Source: an uncultured Clostridia bacterium (lineage in GTDB: Bacteria > Bacillota > Clostridia > Christensenellales > Aristaeellaceae). Taken from it: a DNA stretch of 64,000 nucleotides. Numbering within the stretch: the stretch's first letter is position 1; each line of letters opens with the position of its first letter. Where the stretch lies: positions 124,001-188,000 of the forward strand of contig CAKUKM010000001.1 in the NCBI GenBank assembly GCA_934663595.1, written 5' to 3'. Below, piece by piece: positions 50,010-58,179 of the stretch. The notes under the pieces were generated by a model. That model made no database searches. It was not told the origin of the DNA and was given only the letters and a program-made list of their open reading frames with translations. The translations under genes were made by a program, and so were the position numbers.

Positions 50010-50327
50010 ATTGATCCCCCTTCATGCTGCAAAAAACAGCGGCGGGAAAGCGAAAAGGACTCGCTTTCCCGTTATTTTAATGGAATTCGTTTTTCCGGTG
50101 CATCCTATGATCCGCGGGCGCGGCGCGTGCGGTTGTTAATTTCTGATAATACAAAAAAATAAAAGGATTTTTTCGCATAGGCGTTGTATATTGTAATATA
50201 AATAGCGAATCGACGCGGAAAAGCATTAAATTTGCGTGTAACGCGGTCGATTTTTGCAGGAATTTGCGCAAACCCGGCGAATTAACCAGAAGCCGTGTCA
50301 CGGGCGACGACTATAAAGGGAGATAGC
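50010..50327. other. 318-bp divergent region between aspartate kinase and dnaG
   Basis: Contains an AT-rich stretch with possible -10 sites (50185-50203) but no clear promoter consensus. One strong hairpin (11 bp, 50043-50053/50061-50071) lies in the leader of the aspartate kinase. On the minus strand it is followed five bases later by TTTTTT, giving a terminator-like attenuator shape. No gene or known riboswitch fold was recognised. Confidence 0.6.
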
Positions 50328-52040
50328 ATGAGCGGAAGAGTTTCGGATCAATGGCTGGACGAGCTTCGCTCGCGCGTCCGATTGGAGGAGGTCGTCTCCG
50401 AATACGTGCCGCTGAAGCAGAAGGGAAAGCGCTATTGGGGCTGCTGTCCGTTTCACAATGAAAAGACGCCGTCGTTCAGTGTGGACGCTTCCGCGCAGCT
50501 GTATTACTGCTTCGGCTGCCATAAGGGCGGAACGGTGATTCAGTTCGTGATGGAAATGGATCGTCTGGAATTCATGGAAGCGGTCAAGGTTCTCGCGGAG
50601 CGCGCGCATATGGAGCTGCCGCAGGGAACGAGCGAGGCGGCCAATCGCAAACAGGCGGACGAACGCGAGCGCATCCTCGAGGCCAACACCCTCGCGGCGC
50701 GCTTCTTTCATTCCAACCTGTGGTCGCCGGACGGCGCGGAGGCGCTGAATTACCTCTACGGCCGCGGGCTGAACGATTCGGACATTCGCCGCTTTGGCCT
50801 CGGCGCCGCGCCGCACGGCTGGGATACGCTGTATAAGGCGCTGACCGCGCAGGGCTTTTCTCCGGAAACGCTCGAGCGTGCGGGGCTGGTGGTGCGCAAG
50901 GGCGATCGCGCGTTCGATATGTTTCGCAATCGCGCGATTTTTCCGATCATCAGCGCGCAGGGCGCGGTGCTCGGCTTCGGCGGCCGCGCGATGGGCGATG
51001 CGCAGCCGAAATACCTGAACACCTCGGAAACGCCCGTATTCAACAAGCGCCAGGGATTGTATGCGCTCAACATGGTTAAAAAGGAGCGAAATTTGAACCG
51101 ACTGGTGCTGGTTGAGGGCTATATGGACACCGTTTCGCTCCGGAAGCACGGCGTGCCCGGCGTGGTGGCCACGCTCGGAACGGCGCTGACCGAGGAACAG
51201 GCGCATCTGATGAAGCGATACGCGCCGGAGGTCTGGATCAGCTACGATGGCGACGGCGCGGGCCGCAAGGCGGCGCTGCGCGCGCTGGATATCTTCGATG
51301 CGGAGAATCTTCGCGCGAGGGTGATCGATTATCCCGGCGGCATGGATCCGGACGATTTCGTCAAGGCTAACGGGCAGGCGGGCTTCGACGCGCTTCCCAA
51401 ATTGGAGGCGACGGAATACCGCATGTTGCGCGCGAAGGACGATCTCGACCTGGACACGCAGGAGGGCATGACGCAATACGCAATGCGCTGCTGCGAGATT
51501 CTGAAAAAGGTCAAAAGCCCGATTGAGGCGGAGAATTATCTGCGCAGGCTGGCGAGCGAAACGGGCTATGATCGCGAGACGCTGCTGGCGCAAATCGGAA
51601 CGATCAGCGTGCAGACGGCACCCGTGAGATCGCGCGCGCCGGTGCATAAGCCGCAGAGCGATTCGGTTCTGGCGGAGCGCGAGCTTCTGACGCTGGCGGC
51701 GCAGGGCCTGATTCCGCCGAATGCGATTGACACGAGCGATTTTACCGAGGGCGCGCGCCGGCAGCTGGCCGAATGTCTGATTTCGGGCGGCGAGGTGAGC
51801 GCGCTGCTGGAATCGATGAACGATGCGGATCGCATGACGGCGATGGAGGCCCTGAATTTCGAACCGGTCCCTGAGGATCGGGAGAGCGCGCTGAAGGCGG
51901 CGGAGGAACTGCAGAAAACCATCCGCAGAGACCGGCTGGACGCGCGGGCGCGGCAAATACAGGAAGAAATCAAGACGGCGAGCGGCGAAAAAAAGCGCGC
52001 GCTTTACGAGCAGCTGCTGAAAATCAACGAGCAGCTTTGA
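50328..52040 (+). CDS. dnaG: DNA primase
   Basis: 570 residues. The N-terminal zinc ribbon has Cys40, His43, Cys61 and Cys64. The TOPRIM catalytic core contains LVLVEGYMDT and the metal Asp pair in SYDGDGAG. The C-terminal helicase-binding domain follows after about 430. It makes RNA primers at the replication fork. The ATG at 50328 follows AAGGGAGA; a frame extension to 50295 lacks a site. The order dnaG-rpoD is the macromolecular-synthesis operon. Confidence 0.97.
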   Translation: MSGRVSDQWLDELRSRVRLEEVVSEYVPLKQKGKRYWGCCPFHNEKTPSFSVDASAQLYYCFGCHKGGTVIQFVMEMDRLEFMEAVKVLAERAHMELPQGTSEAANRKQADERERILEANTLAARFFHSNLWSPDGAEALNYLYGRGLNDSDIRRFGLGAAPHGWDTLYKALTAQGFSPETLERAGLVVRKGDRAFDMFRNRAIFPIISAQGAVLGFGGRAMGDAQPKYLNTSETPVFNKRQGLYALNMVKKERNLNRLVLVEGYMDTVSLRKHGVPGVVATLGTALTEEQAHLMKRYAPEVWISYDGDGAGRKAALRALDIFDAENLRARVIDYPGGMDPDDFVKANGQAGFDALPKLEATEYRMLRAKDDLDLDTQEGMTQYAMRCCEILKKVKSPIEAENYLRRLASETGYDRETLLAQIGTISVQTAPVRSRAPVHKPQSDSVLAERELLTLAAQGLIPPNAIDTSDFTEGARRQLAECLISGGEVSALLESMNDADRMTAMEALNFEPVPEDRESALKAAEELQKTIRRDRLDARARQIQEEIKTASGEKKRALYEQLLKINEQL

Positions 52041-52065
52041 GACGAACCGGTCGAAAGGAGTGTCG

Positions 52066-53157
52066 ATGAATATGGATAAGGAAAGCATGGACGCAATGAA
52101 GGCGCGAATTAGCGAGCTGATTGAGACCGGAAAGTCGAAAGGCGTCCTGACTTATAAGGAAATTATCGAGCAGCTGGGCGATATCGAATTGGATCCCGAC
52201 CAGTTTAACCGTATATTGGACACGCTGTCGGGGCTGAATATCGACGTTATTAAGGACGATCCGGTGCCCGACGCGGCGGCGATCGCCGAAACCGAGGAGG
52301 AGGAAATCGACATCTCGGTTCCGGAAGGAACGTCGATCGACGATCCGGTGCGCATGTATTTAAAGGAAATCGGCAAGGTGCCGCTTCTGAGCGCGGAAGA
52401 GGAAATCGAGCTGGCCAAGCGCATCGAGGAGGGCGACGAGGACGCGAAGCATCGCCTGAGCGAGGCGAACCTGCGCCTGGTCGTGTCGATCGCGAAGCGC
52501 TATGTCGGCCGCGGCATGCTGTTTCTGGATCTGATTCAGGAGGGCAATCTGGGCCTGATCAAGGCGGTGGAGAAGTTCGATTACCGCAAGGGCTATAAAT
52601 TCTCGACCTACGCCACCTGGTGGATTCGCCAGGCCATTACCCGCGCGATCGCCGATCAGGCGCGCACGATCCGCATTCCGGTGCACATGGTTGAAACGAT
52701 CAACAAGTTGATTCGCGTGTCGCGTCAGCTGCTGCAGGAATACGGCCGCGAGCCGCTGCCGGAGGAAATCGCCGAGGAAATGGGCATTCCGGAGGAAAAG
52801 GTGCGCGAGATCATCAAGATCGCGCAGGAGCCGGTTTCGCTGGAAACGCCGATCGGCGAGGAAGAGGACAGCCATCTGGGCGACTTCATCCCCGACGACG
52901 ACGCGCCCGCGCCGGCGGACGCCGCTGCGTTCAACCTGCTCAAGGAGCAGCTAATGGGCGTGCTTTCGACGCTGACGCCGCGCGAGGAAATGGTCCTGAA
53001 GCTCCGCTTCGGCCTGGAGGACGGCCGCGCGCGCACGCTCGAGGAAGTCGGCCGCGAATTCAAGGTCACGCGCGAGCGCATTCGCCAGATCGAGGCGAAG
53101 GCTCTGCGCAAGCTGCGCCATCCGAGCCGCTCGAGAAAGCTGAAGGATTCGATCTGA
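52066..53157 (+). CDS. rpoD: Primary sigma factor RpoD (sigma-A)
   Basis: 363 residues. Region 1.1-like acidic N-terminus (about 20-85), region 1.2 DDPVRMYLKEIGKVPLL, region 2 with GNLGLIKAVEKFD and FSTYATWWIRQAITRAI, region 3, and region 4.2 TRERIRQIEAKALRKLR. Recognises the TTGACA/TATAAT promoters listed here. The ATG at 52066 is five bases after AAAGGAG; a GTG at 52060 and ATG at 52072 are alternatives. The stop overlaps trmK (TGATG). Confidence 0.97.
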   Translation: MNMDKESMDAMKARISELIETGKSKGVLTYKEIIEQLGDIELDPDQFNRILDTLSGLNIDVIKDDPVPDAAAIAETEEEEIDISVPEGTSIDDPVRMYLKEIGKVPLLSAEEEIELAKRIEEGDEDAKHRLSEANLRLVVSIAKRYVGRGMLFLDLIQEGNLGLIKAVEKFDYRKGYKFSTYATWWIRQAITRAIADQARTIRIPVHMVETINKLIRVSRQLLQEYGREPLPEEIAEEMGIPEEKVREIIKIAQEPVSLETPIGEEEDSHLGDFIPDDDAPAPADAAAFNLLKEQLMGVLSTLTPREEMVLKLRFGLEDGRARTLEEVGREFKVTRERIRQIEAKALRKLRHPSRSRKLKDSI

Positions 53158-53843
53158 TGCACGAAAAGAGCATATCGCTGGACGCGCGGCTGAGTTGCAT
53201 TGCCGAAATGGTCGGAAAATGCGATTGCTATGCCGATATCGGATGCGACCACGGGCGATTGGGCGCGTTTCTGCTCCAGCAGGACTGGGTAAAAAGAGCG
53301 ATTCTGACCGATATTTCCGATTCGTCGCTTCAAAAGGCGCGCGCGCTGATTCGCCTGATCGGCGTGGAATCGCGCGCGCAGTTTGAGGTGTGCGACGGGC
53401 TGGACGGCCTGAATGCAAATGTGAATGCGATCGTGATCGCCGGAATGGGCGGAAGCACGATCGCTTCGATTCTGGAGCGCGGCCGGGAAAAGCTCGGCGC
53501 GGCGCGGCTGATACTGCAGGCGAACGTTGCGATTCCGGAGCTGCGCGAACGGCTGTGCGCAATCGGCTATCGCATTTCGGCGGAAAAGCTGGTGCGCGAC
53601 GGGCGGCGCTATTACGTGATTCTTCTCGCCGAGCGCGGACAGGCGCAATACAGTTCCATCGAGCGCATCGTGGGCCCGATTCTGATGCGAGAGCGCCCGC
53701 GCGGGTTCGAGGACTACGCGGCGTATCGCCTCGGCATTGTGAAAAAGGCGCATGCGGGCGCGATTCGCGGCGGCGAGGACGCTTCCGAGCTGGAAGAGGA
53801 GATTCGCGCATGGGAGGCGTGCCTGAATGGCGAAAATTCATGA
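53157..53843 (+). CDS. trmK: tRNA (adenine22-N1)-methyltransferase TrmK
   Basis: 228 residues, class I SAM methyltransferase. The SAM motif is YADIGCDHGRLGAFL (about 22-36), with TDISDSSLQKA for motif II and AGMGGSTIASIL (about 98-109) as the catalytic-loop region. TrmK methylates A22 of tRNA in Gram-positive bacteria. It follows rpoD directly, a conserved order. It overlaps the rpoD stop by one base and nif3 by 17 bases. Confidence 0.94.
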   Translation: MHEKSISLDARLSCIAEMVGKCDCYADIGCDHGRLGAFLLQQDWVKRAILTDISDSSLQKARALIRLIGVESRAQFEVCDGLDGLNANVNAIVIAGMGGSTIASILERGREKLGAARLILQANVAIPELRERLCAIGYRISAEKLVRDGRRYYVILLAERGQAQYSSIERIVGPILMRERPRGFEDYAAYRLGIVKKAHAGAIRGGEDASELEEEIRAWEACLNGENS

Positions 53844-54570
53844 AATTCTGGGCCTGCTGAATTCCATCGCGCCGTTTGACGCGGCGGAGGAATGGGACAA
53901 CGTCGGCCTGCTCGCCGGAACTCCGGAGGGCGAAACGGAGCGCGTGCTGTGCGCGCTGGATCTGAATCGCGCGGCGATTGAGCGCGCGAAGGAGATTGGC
54001 GCGGGGCTGATCGTCACGCACCACCCGGTGCTGTTTCGCGGGAGAAAGAATCTGCGCGAGGACGACCTGGAGGGCGCGCTTTTGTGCGAGCTGATTCGCG
54101 CGGGAATTGCGCTGATTGCGATGCACACGAATTACGATATCGCGCATCCCGGCGTAAATGACGCGCTGGCGGCGGCGCTGGGGCTTCGGAACGTGGCCGC
54201 GCTGCCGTGCGGCATGTGCGTGGGCGAACTGGACGGGGCGGAAGCGCTCTCGAGCTTTGCCGCGCGGACGGAGCGCACGCTTTGCGACGCGGTGCGCGTT
54301 TATGGATGCGCGGCCAGGAGCGTTCGCCGCGTGGCGGTCATGGGCGGTTCGGGCGCGGATTACGTTCCGGACGCGCTGAACGCGGCTGCGGACGCGTTTG
54401 TCACGGGCGAAATTGGCTATCATCGCGCGCTGGACGCGGTCGATCGCGGGCTTTGCATACTGGAAGCGGGCCATGCGGCGACGGAAAAACCGGCGATCCC
54501 GGCGCTGGCGGGGGCTTTACAAAACGCCGCAAATGCGGTACAATGTAAGTTACATGTGGAATTCCTTTGA
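53827..54570 (+). CDS. Nif3-like dinuclear metal-centre protein (YqfO-like)
   Basis: 247 residues. Metal-site motifs: EEWDNVGLL, ITHHPVLFRG-type segment (VTHHPVLFRGRKN), MHTNYDIAHPGVNDALA, and HRALDA/AGHAATE near the end. Members form hexameric toroids with two metal ions per subunit; some act as GTP cyclohydrolase I-like or have unknown function. The gene is shorter than those with a central PII-like insert, so it is the plain form. Overlaps trmK; the trmK-nif3 pair is conserved. Confidence 0.93.
   Translation: MAKIHEILGLLNSIAPFDAAEEWDNVGLLAGTPEGETERVLCALDLNRAAIERAKEIGAGLIVTHHPVLFRGRKNLREDDLEGALLCELIRAGIALIAMHTNYDIAHPGVNDALAAALGLRNVAALPCGMCVGELDGAEALSSFAARTERTLCDAVRVYGCAARSVRRVAVMGGSGADYVPDALNAAADAFVTGEIGYHRALDAVDRGLCILEAGHAATEKPAIPALAGALQNAANAVQCKLHVEFL
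54516..54544 (+). promoter_or_regulatory. Promoter inside nif3 for the zinc-ribbon gene
   Basis: TTTACA (54516-54521), 17-base spacer, TACAAT (54539-54544), within the last codons of nif3. Confidence 0.6.
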
Positions 54571-54600
54571 GGAAAACCCGGATTATAGGAGGAATTGGCT

Positions 54601-55317
54601 ATGCGGTTGGACGACCTTTGGCAGTTTATGCAGGTTGACATGGAGGCGGATCGCTTTGAAAGCAAGATGCGCCAATCGGAAAACCGACAGAAGCTGCTCA
54701 AGCAGCGCAGCTTTTTGATGGATCAGCAGGCGAATATGAAGAAGATCGAGGCGGATATCGCCGCGATGCAGGATCGTCTGGAGGCCGTCAACGATGAAGC
54801 GCAGCGGCTGGAGAAGCAGCTCGGCGCGCTGACCGCGGAGATCGAGGCGAATCCTCCGACGAGCGTGGAAGAGGCGGAAAAGTCGATTCAGGCGATGCAG
54901 AAGCTGAGCGACACGCTTTCGCATTACGAGCAGGAGCTCGTGAAGATTCGCAAGGACAGCGAAACCCGCGATCGCCAGCAGAAGGAGATCCGCGTTCGCG
55001 CCGCGCGCACGAAGGTGGAATACGATCAGCTCAAGCAGGTCTACGACAAGGAATACAAGGTCGACCTCGCGCAGCTGCAGAAGCTGAGAGCCGATATCGA
55101 AAAGGCGGCGGTGACGGTGGATCCGCAGATGCTGGAGCGCTATCGCTCGATCAAGCAGCATTGCACGCCGCCGATGGCGAAGCTCGTGGCCGGCCAGTGC
55201 GCGGGATGCTTCATGGCGCTGCCGAGCGCGACGCTGCTGAAGCTCAAGGAGGGCGACGGCATCGTGGAATGCGACAACTGCGGCCGCATCATTTACATGA
55301 CGGAAGAGGAAAAGTAA
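54601..55317 (+). CDS. Coiled-coil protein with C4 zinc ribbon (COG1579)
   Basis: 238 residues. A long antiparallel coiled coil (about 10-175) with heptad-rich Glu/Lys/Leu content, then a C-terminal zinc ribbon: CAGCFMALPSATLLKLKEGD with ECDNCGRIIY (two CxxC pairs, about 195-230). COG1579 proteins bind nucleic acid and are suspected to act in RNA or DNA metabolism; function not established. It always follows nif3 in this gene order and here precedes rnpB. AGGAGG lies 7 bases before the ATG at 54601. Confidence 0.92.
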   Translation: MRLDDLWQFMQVDMEADRFESKMRQSENRQKLLKQRSFLMDQQANMKKIEADIAAMQDRLEAVNDEAQRLEKQLGALTAEIEANPPTSVEEAEKSIQAMQKLSDTLSHYEQELVKIRKDSETRDRQQKEIRVRAARTKVEYDQLKQVYDKEYKVDLAQLQKLRADIEKAAVTVDPQMLERYRSIKQHCTPPMAKLVAGQCAGCFMALPSATLLKLKEGDGIVECDNCGRIIYMTEEEK

Positions 55318-55333
55318 TTTTAATCGATGTTGA

Positions 55334-55676
55334 TTGTGAGGATGCCAGACGATCGCAGGCGCGCGTCGCTTGAGGAAAGTCCGAGCACCACAGGGCAGGA
55401 TGCCGGTTAACTGCCGGCGGAGGCGACTTCAGGGAGAGTGCAACAGAGATATACCGCGTGCCCGCAAGGGCGCGTAAGGGTGGAAAGGCGAGGTAAGAGC
55501 TCACCGACGACTTGGCAACTTGTTCGTCCTGTAAACCCCATCCGGTGCAAGATTGATAGGGAGACGTTTGCGGCGGCCCGTCGTGTCTCCGGGTAATCGC
55601 TAGAGCCTGCTGGCAACTGCAGGCCCAGATAGATGATCGTCCAATACAGAACTCGGCTTACAGACATCGCTCACAA
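55334..55676 (+). ncRNA. rnpB: RNase P RNA, class A
   Basis: The catalytic RNA that removes tRNA 5' leaders. Universal blocks are present: GAGGAAAGTCCGAGC (P4 5' strand), AGTGCAACAGAGA, GGTAAGAGCTCACCG, GTAAACCCCATCCGG, and a 3' end with GGCTTACAGA. The ends pair: TTGTGAG (55334-55340) with CTCACAA (55670-55676). The P-loop arrangement matches the ancestral class A form rather than the Bacillus class B form, as expected for clostridia outside the Bacillales. No ribosome site or protein frame overlaps it. It follows the zinc-ribbon gene by 16 bases. Confidence 0.97.
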
Positions 55677-55688
55677 TTTTCATAAACA

Positions 55689-55719
55689 GGCGGCTGCACA
55701 ATGCGCGGCCGCCCTTTTC
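55689..55719 (+). terminator. Terminator of rnpB
   Basis: Stem GGCGGC (55689-55694)/GCCGCC (55708-55713) followed by CTTTTC. Confidence 0.85.
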
Positions 55720-55730
55720 TTATGGAAAAA

Positions 55731-56035
55731 GCCCCCCTCATTGTGAGGGGGTTCAGACTGTCGAAAAATCCCGGAGAGCTCGAGAGGGCCGCAGCCCTCT
55801 CGAACTTTCAATCGAGTCCAGCGGCGTGTACGGTGGGCGCGGGGCTATTTTATCGCAGGGAAATCCCATTTCCCGGAGAGAAAATAGCTACTTTGCAGAT
55901 TTTGCGCCCGGGGATTCTGAAAGAATCCTAGCAAAATCTGGAGGGGGTGGCAGTGGCGGGGGAGCTTGCTCCCCCGTCCACCAGCTTGTCAAAAAGACTT
56001 TTTTGACAAGCCGAGCCCCCTCTTTGCGAGGGGGC
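55731..56035. repeat. Cluster of seven hairpins flanked by matching G-rich stem-loops
   Basis: Stems: 55733-55740/55744-55751 (CCCCCTCA); 55780-55789/55794-55803 (10 bp, CGCA loop); 55844-55851/55881-55888 enclosing 55858-55864/55868-55874; 55896-55905/55931-55940 enclosing GGATTC/GAATCC; 55957-55965/55968-55976; 55984-55995/56000-56011 (12 bp); 56015-56022/56028-56035 (GCCCCCTC/GAGGGGGC). The first and last are nearly the same sequence, so the 305-bp stretch could be a MITE- or REP/BIME-like element. No reading frame of note. No second copy is seen in the window. Confidence 0.7.
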
Positions 56036-56041
56036 GATCGG

Positions 56042-57400
56042 TCAGTTCTCCGGGGTCAGATCGATATACCGCGCGATCAGAACCGGATAGTATTCGCTCT
56101 TGTAAAGGTCATGGCCGGATACGTCCGCATAGGCGGTGTAGCTGCGCCCGTAGGACACGCTCGTGACCGACGAGTGGTTCTCCAGAATCAGCAGCTGGCG
56201 CTCGGTATCGGTGCCGACATTCATGATATAGCAGCTCTGGCCGTTGATTTCCACCGTATCGATGATCGGGCCGACGCACTTGAACACCTTGCCGTGCCAC
56301 TGCTCGTACAGGCGCTGCAGGCCGGAGTAGTCCATCTTCCAAGCGGTCTTGGAGTATTCCGCGAGCGTCGGGCGGTATTCGATCGACATGTTGATGACCG
56401 TGTCCTCCTTGCCGGGCTTCGTGATCCGGAATCGCACCGCATTGTCACCGAAGCTGGACAGCTTTGCGATGAATTCGAAATCGCCGGTGGCGTGGTCGAT
56501 GTTCAGGCTCTCCGGAATGTAATCGGTCTCGACGGTGATTTCCGCCTCCGGATCGATCGTTCCCTTGATGGGCGCGGTCTTGCTGTTGGAATAATTCTTG
56601 ACCGACGTGGACAGCTCGAACGCGATATCGTAGGCCTGGCGGTAAATCGTGATATCCCGGCGCGATTCATGATGCTGCGGCGTGCGCACCAGCAGCGTGT
56701 AGGTATTGTCGCCGATCGGATAGACGTTGACGTTCTGCGAAAGCAGTCCGTCGCGCCCGACCATATCGGTCACATCCTCGCCGTTGACCTGCACCGTGCT
56801 TCCCGGAACGACCTGCACCTCGAGCAGGTAAAGCGAAGTGGCGACCGTCTGCCGATCCTTCGCGGGGCTGATGACCGTAATCGGCGAATCCGGAACCAGA
56901 ACGTCAAAGGAAATCTGCGGCAGCTGCGTGCGCTCGCCGGCCTCGCTGACCAGCACGGGGGAGAGCGTGACGGCCGCGGATTCCACGTCCAGCACGTCGC
57001 CGGTAAACCAGTCCGCGTCGGCAATCGAAATGCGCGCGACGCCGCCGCTGATGCTGAGCGAGCGATTCAGCTCCGGAAGGAAGATCTGATCGCCGTCCTT
57101 TCCATAGAATACGATCGAGCGGCCGGCGCGGCCGTCGTCGAGCGTAATGGTGTTGATCGTGGGCGTGTATTCGCCGCGCGTGTACAGGCGCTGAATGCGA
57201 TAGCTGGTGATCCAGAAGGTCAGCTTATAGGCCAGCAGGCAGATTGCGAGCACGGAAAAGACGCACATCAGCGCAATAAACGCGCGTTGCATCAGCGGCC
57301 GGCGCTCGGAAACGCGCTTTTTCGCCTTCAGCGGCTGCTTGCAGCTGGGGCAGAATTGCATTTCCGCGCTGACATTGCTTCCACAATAGGGACATTTCAA
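56042..57400 (-). CDS. Membrane-anchored zinc-ribbon protein with large extracellular beta domains
   Basis: 452 residues. The start is a TTG at 57400 with AAGGAGG ten bases upstream; the zinc ribbon CPYCGSNVSAEMQFCPSC begins two codons later, so an upstream ATG start is unlikely. The ribbon is followed by a basic linker and one membrane helix (about 38-60, ALMCVFSVLAICLLAYKL). The long outer part (about 65-452) has repeated Ig/PKD-like strands, e.g. PGSTVQVNGEDVTDMVGRDG and TAPIKGTIDPEAEITVETD. The last 60 residues form a further domain. Function unknown; this layout (cytosolic ribbon, external beta modules) is common in clostridia. Confidence 0.8.
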   Translation of the reverse strand: MKCPYCGSNVSAEMQFCPSCKQPLKAKKRVSERRPLMQRAFIALMCVFSVLAICLLAYKLTFWITSYRIQRLYTRGEYTPTINTITLDDGRAGRSIVFYGKDGDQIFLPELNRSLSISGGVARISIADADWFTGDVLDVESAAVTLSPVLVSEAGERTQLPQISFDVLVPDSPITVISPAKDRQTVATSLYLLEVQVVPGSTVQVNGEDVTDMVGRDGLLSQNVNVYPIGDNTYTLLVRTPQHHESRRDITIYRQAYDIAFELSTSVKNYSNSKTAPIKGTIDPEAEITVETDYIPESLNIDHATGDFEFIAKLSSFGDNAVRFRITKPGKEDTVINMSIEYRPTLAEYSKTAWKMDYSGLQRLYEQWHGKVFKCVGPIIDTVEINGQSCYIMNVGTDTERQLLILENHSSVTSVSYGRSYTAYADVSGHDLYKSEYYPVLIARYIDLTPEN

Positions 57401-57548
57401 ACCGGGTGTTCCTCCTTGTATGCGTATATCGGGGGCGACGGCCGCGAGCCGCCGCATGCGTATGCCCATTTATTATACCACAAAAGCGGAAAAAAAGAAA
57501 TGTTTTCGGAATTTTCGCTTTTTTACTCGACTTTTTGCGATTCTATGT

Positions 57549-57554
57549 TATAAT
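57549..57554 (+). promoter_or_regulatory. Extended -10 promoter of the small membrane protein gene
   Basis: TGTTATAAT (TGn extension) with a weak TCGACT at 57527-57532, spacer 16. Confidence 0.55.
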
Positions 57555-57588
57555 AGGGAAAGACGATAAACGATTTGGAGGTGTCCGA

Positions 57589-58179
57589 ATGGACGATTTT
57601 CTCGAGACTGTAGCAAGGCGCAAGCGGCAGGGCGCATATACGGCGATTTATTTCCTGACCTGGGTGCTGATTGTGCTGTTCGGTTTCTATGCGCTGCTCA
57701 ACTTTTCGTCGATGATCGGCGTAAAGGAGGACGGCTCGGGCATACAGTTCAATTTTCAGGCGCTGATCATGGCGCTGGTAACGGGCGGCATCGCGTTTTT
57801 GCTGTGGCGCAGAAGCGATTATTGCCGCGTGGAATATGATTACACGTTCACCAACGGCATTCTCGATGTTTCGCAGGTGCTGAACAACAAGCGCCGCCGC
57901 TATCTGACCGCGCTGGACATGAAGGACGTGGTTCGCTGCGGCCCCACGCAGGGCCCGACGTTTGAAAAGACGCTGCGCGAAAACGGCCTCAAGCGGCACA
58001 ACTGGTTCCTGAATCGCGATGCGAATCTGTATTACTTCTATTTTGTAAAGAACAACGTAAAGCATCTGGCAGTGCTCGAGCTGACCGACGACATGATCGC
58101 GATGATCCGCAGCAAGAGCTATCTGCAGCGCGGCGTCTGGGCGGCGGACGACGGCAAATCCGGCTATGGCGTATCTTGA
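57589..58179 (+). CDS. Small membrane protein, DUF6106-like
   Basis: 196 residues from the ATG at 57589 behind TTGGAGG. N-terminal basic segment, then two membrane helices (about 19-42 and 60-78). The soluble C-terminus has VEYDYTFTNGILDVSQVLNNKRRR, the pattern I associate with the DUF6106 family of clostridia, with a beta-rich end. It overlaps the cysteine desulfurase start by 14 bases. Function unknown; context points to no pathway. Confidence 0.7.
   Translation: MDDFLETVARRKRQGAYTAIYFLTWVLIVLFGFYALLNFSSMIGVKEDGSGIQFNFQALIMALVTGGIAFLLWRRSDYCRVEYDYTFTNGILDVSQVLNNKRRRYLTALDMKDVVRCGPTQGPTFEKTLRENGLKRHNWFLNRDANLYYFYFVKNNVKHLAVLELTDDMIAMIRSKSYLQRGVWAADDGKSGYGVS

Noticed and set aside
50010..50160. 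Lysine riboswitch or T-box upstream of aspartate kinase
   Set aside because: None of the conserved core blocks of these elements was recognised; only a single terminator-like stem is present.
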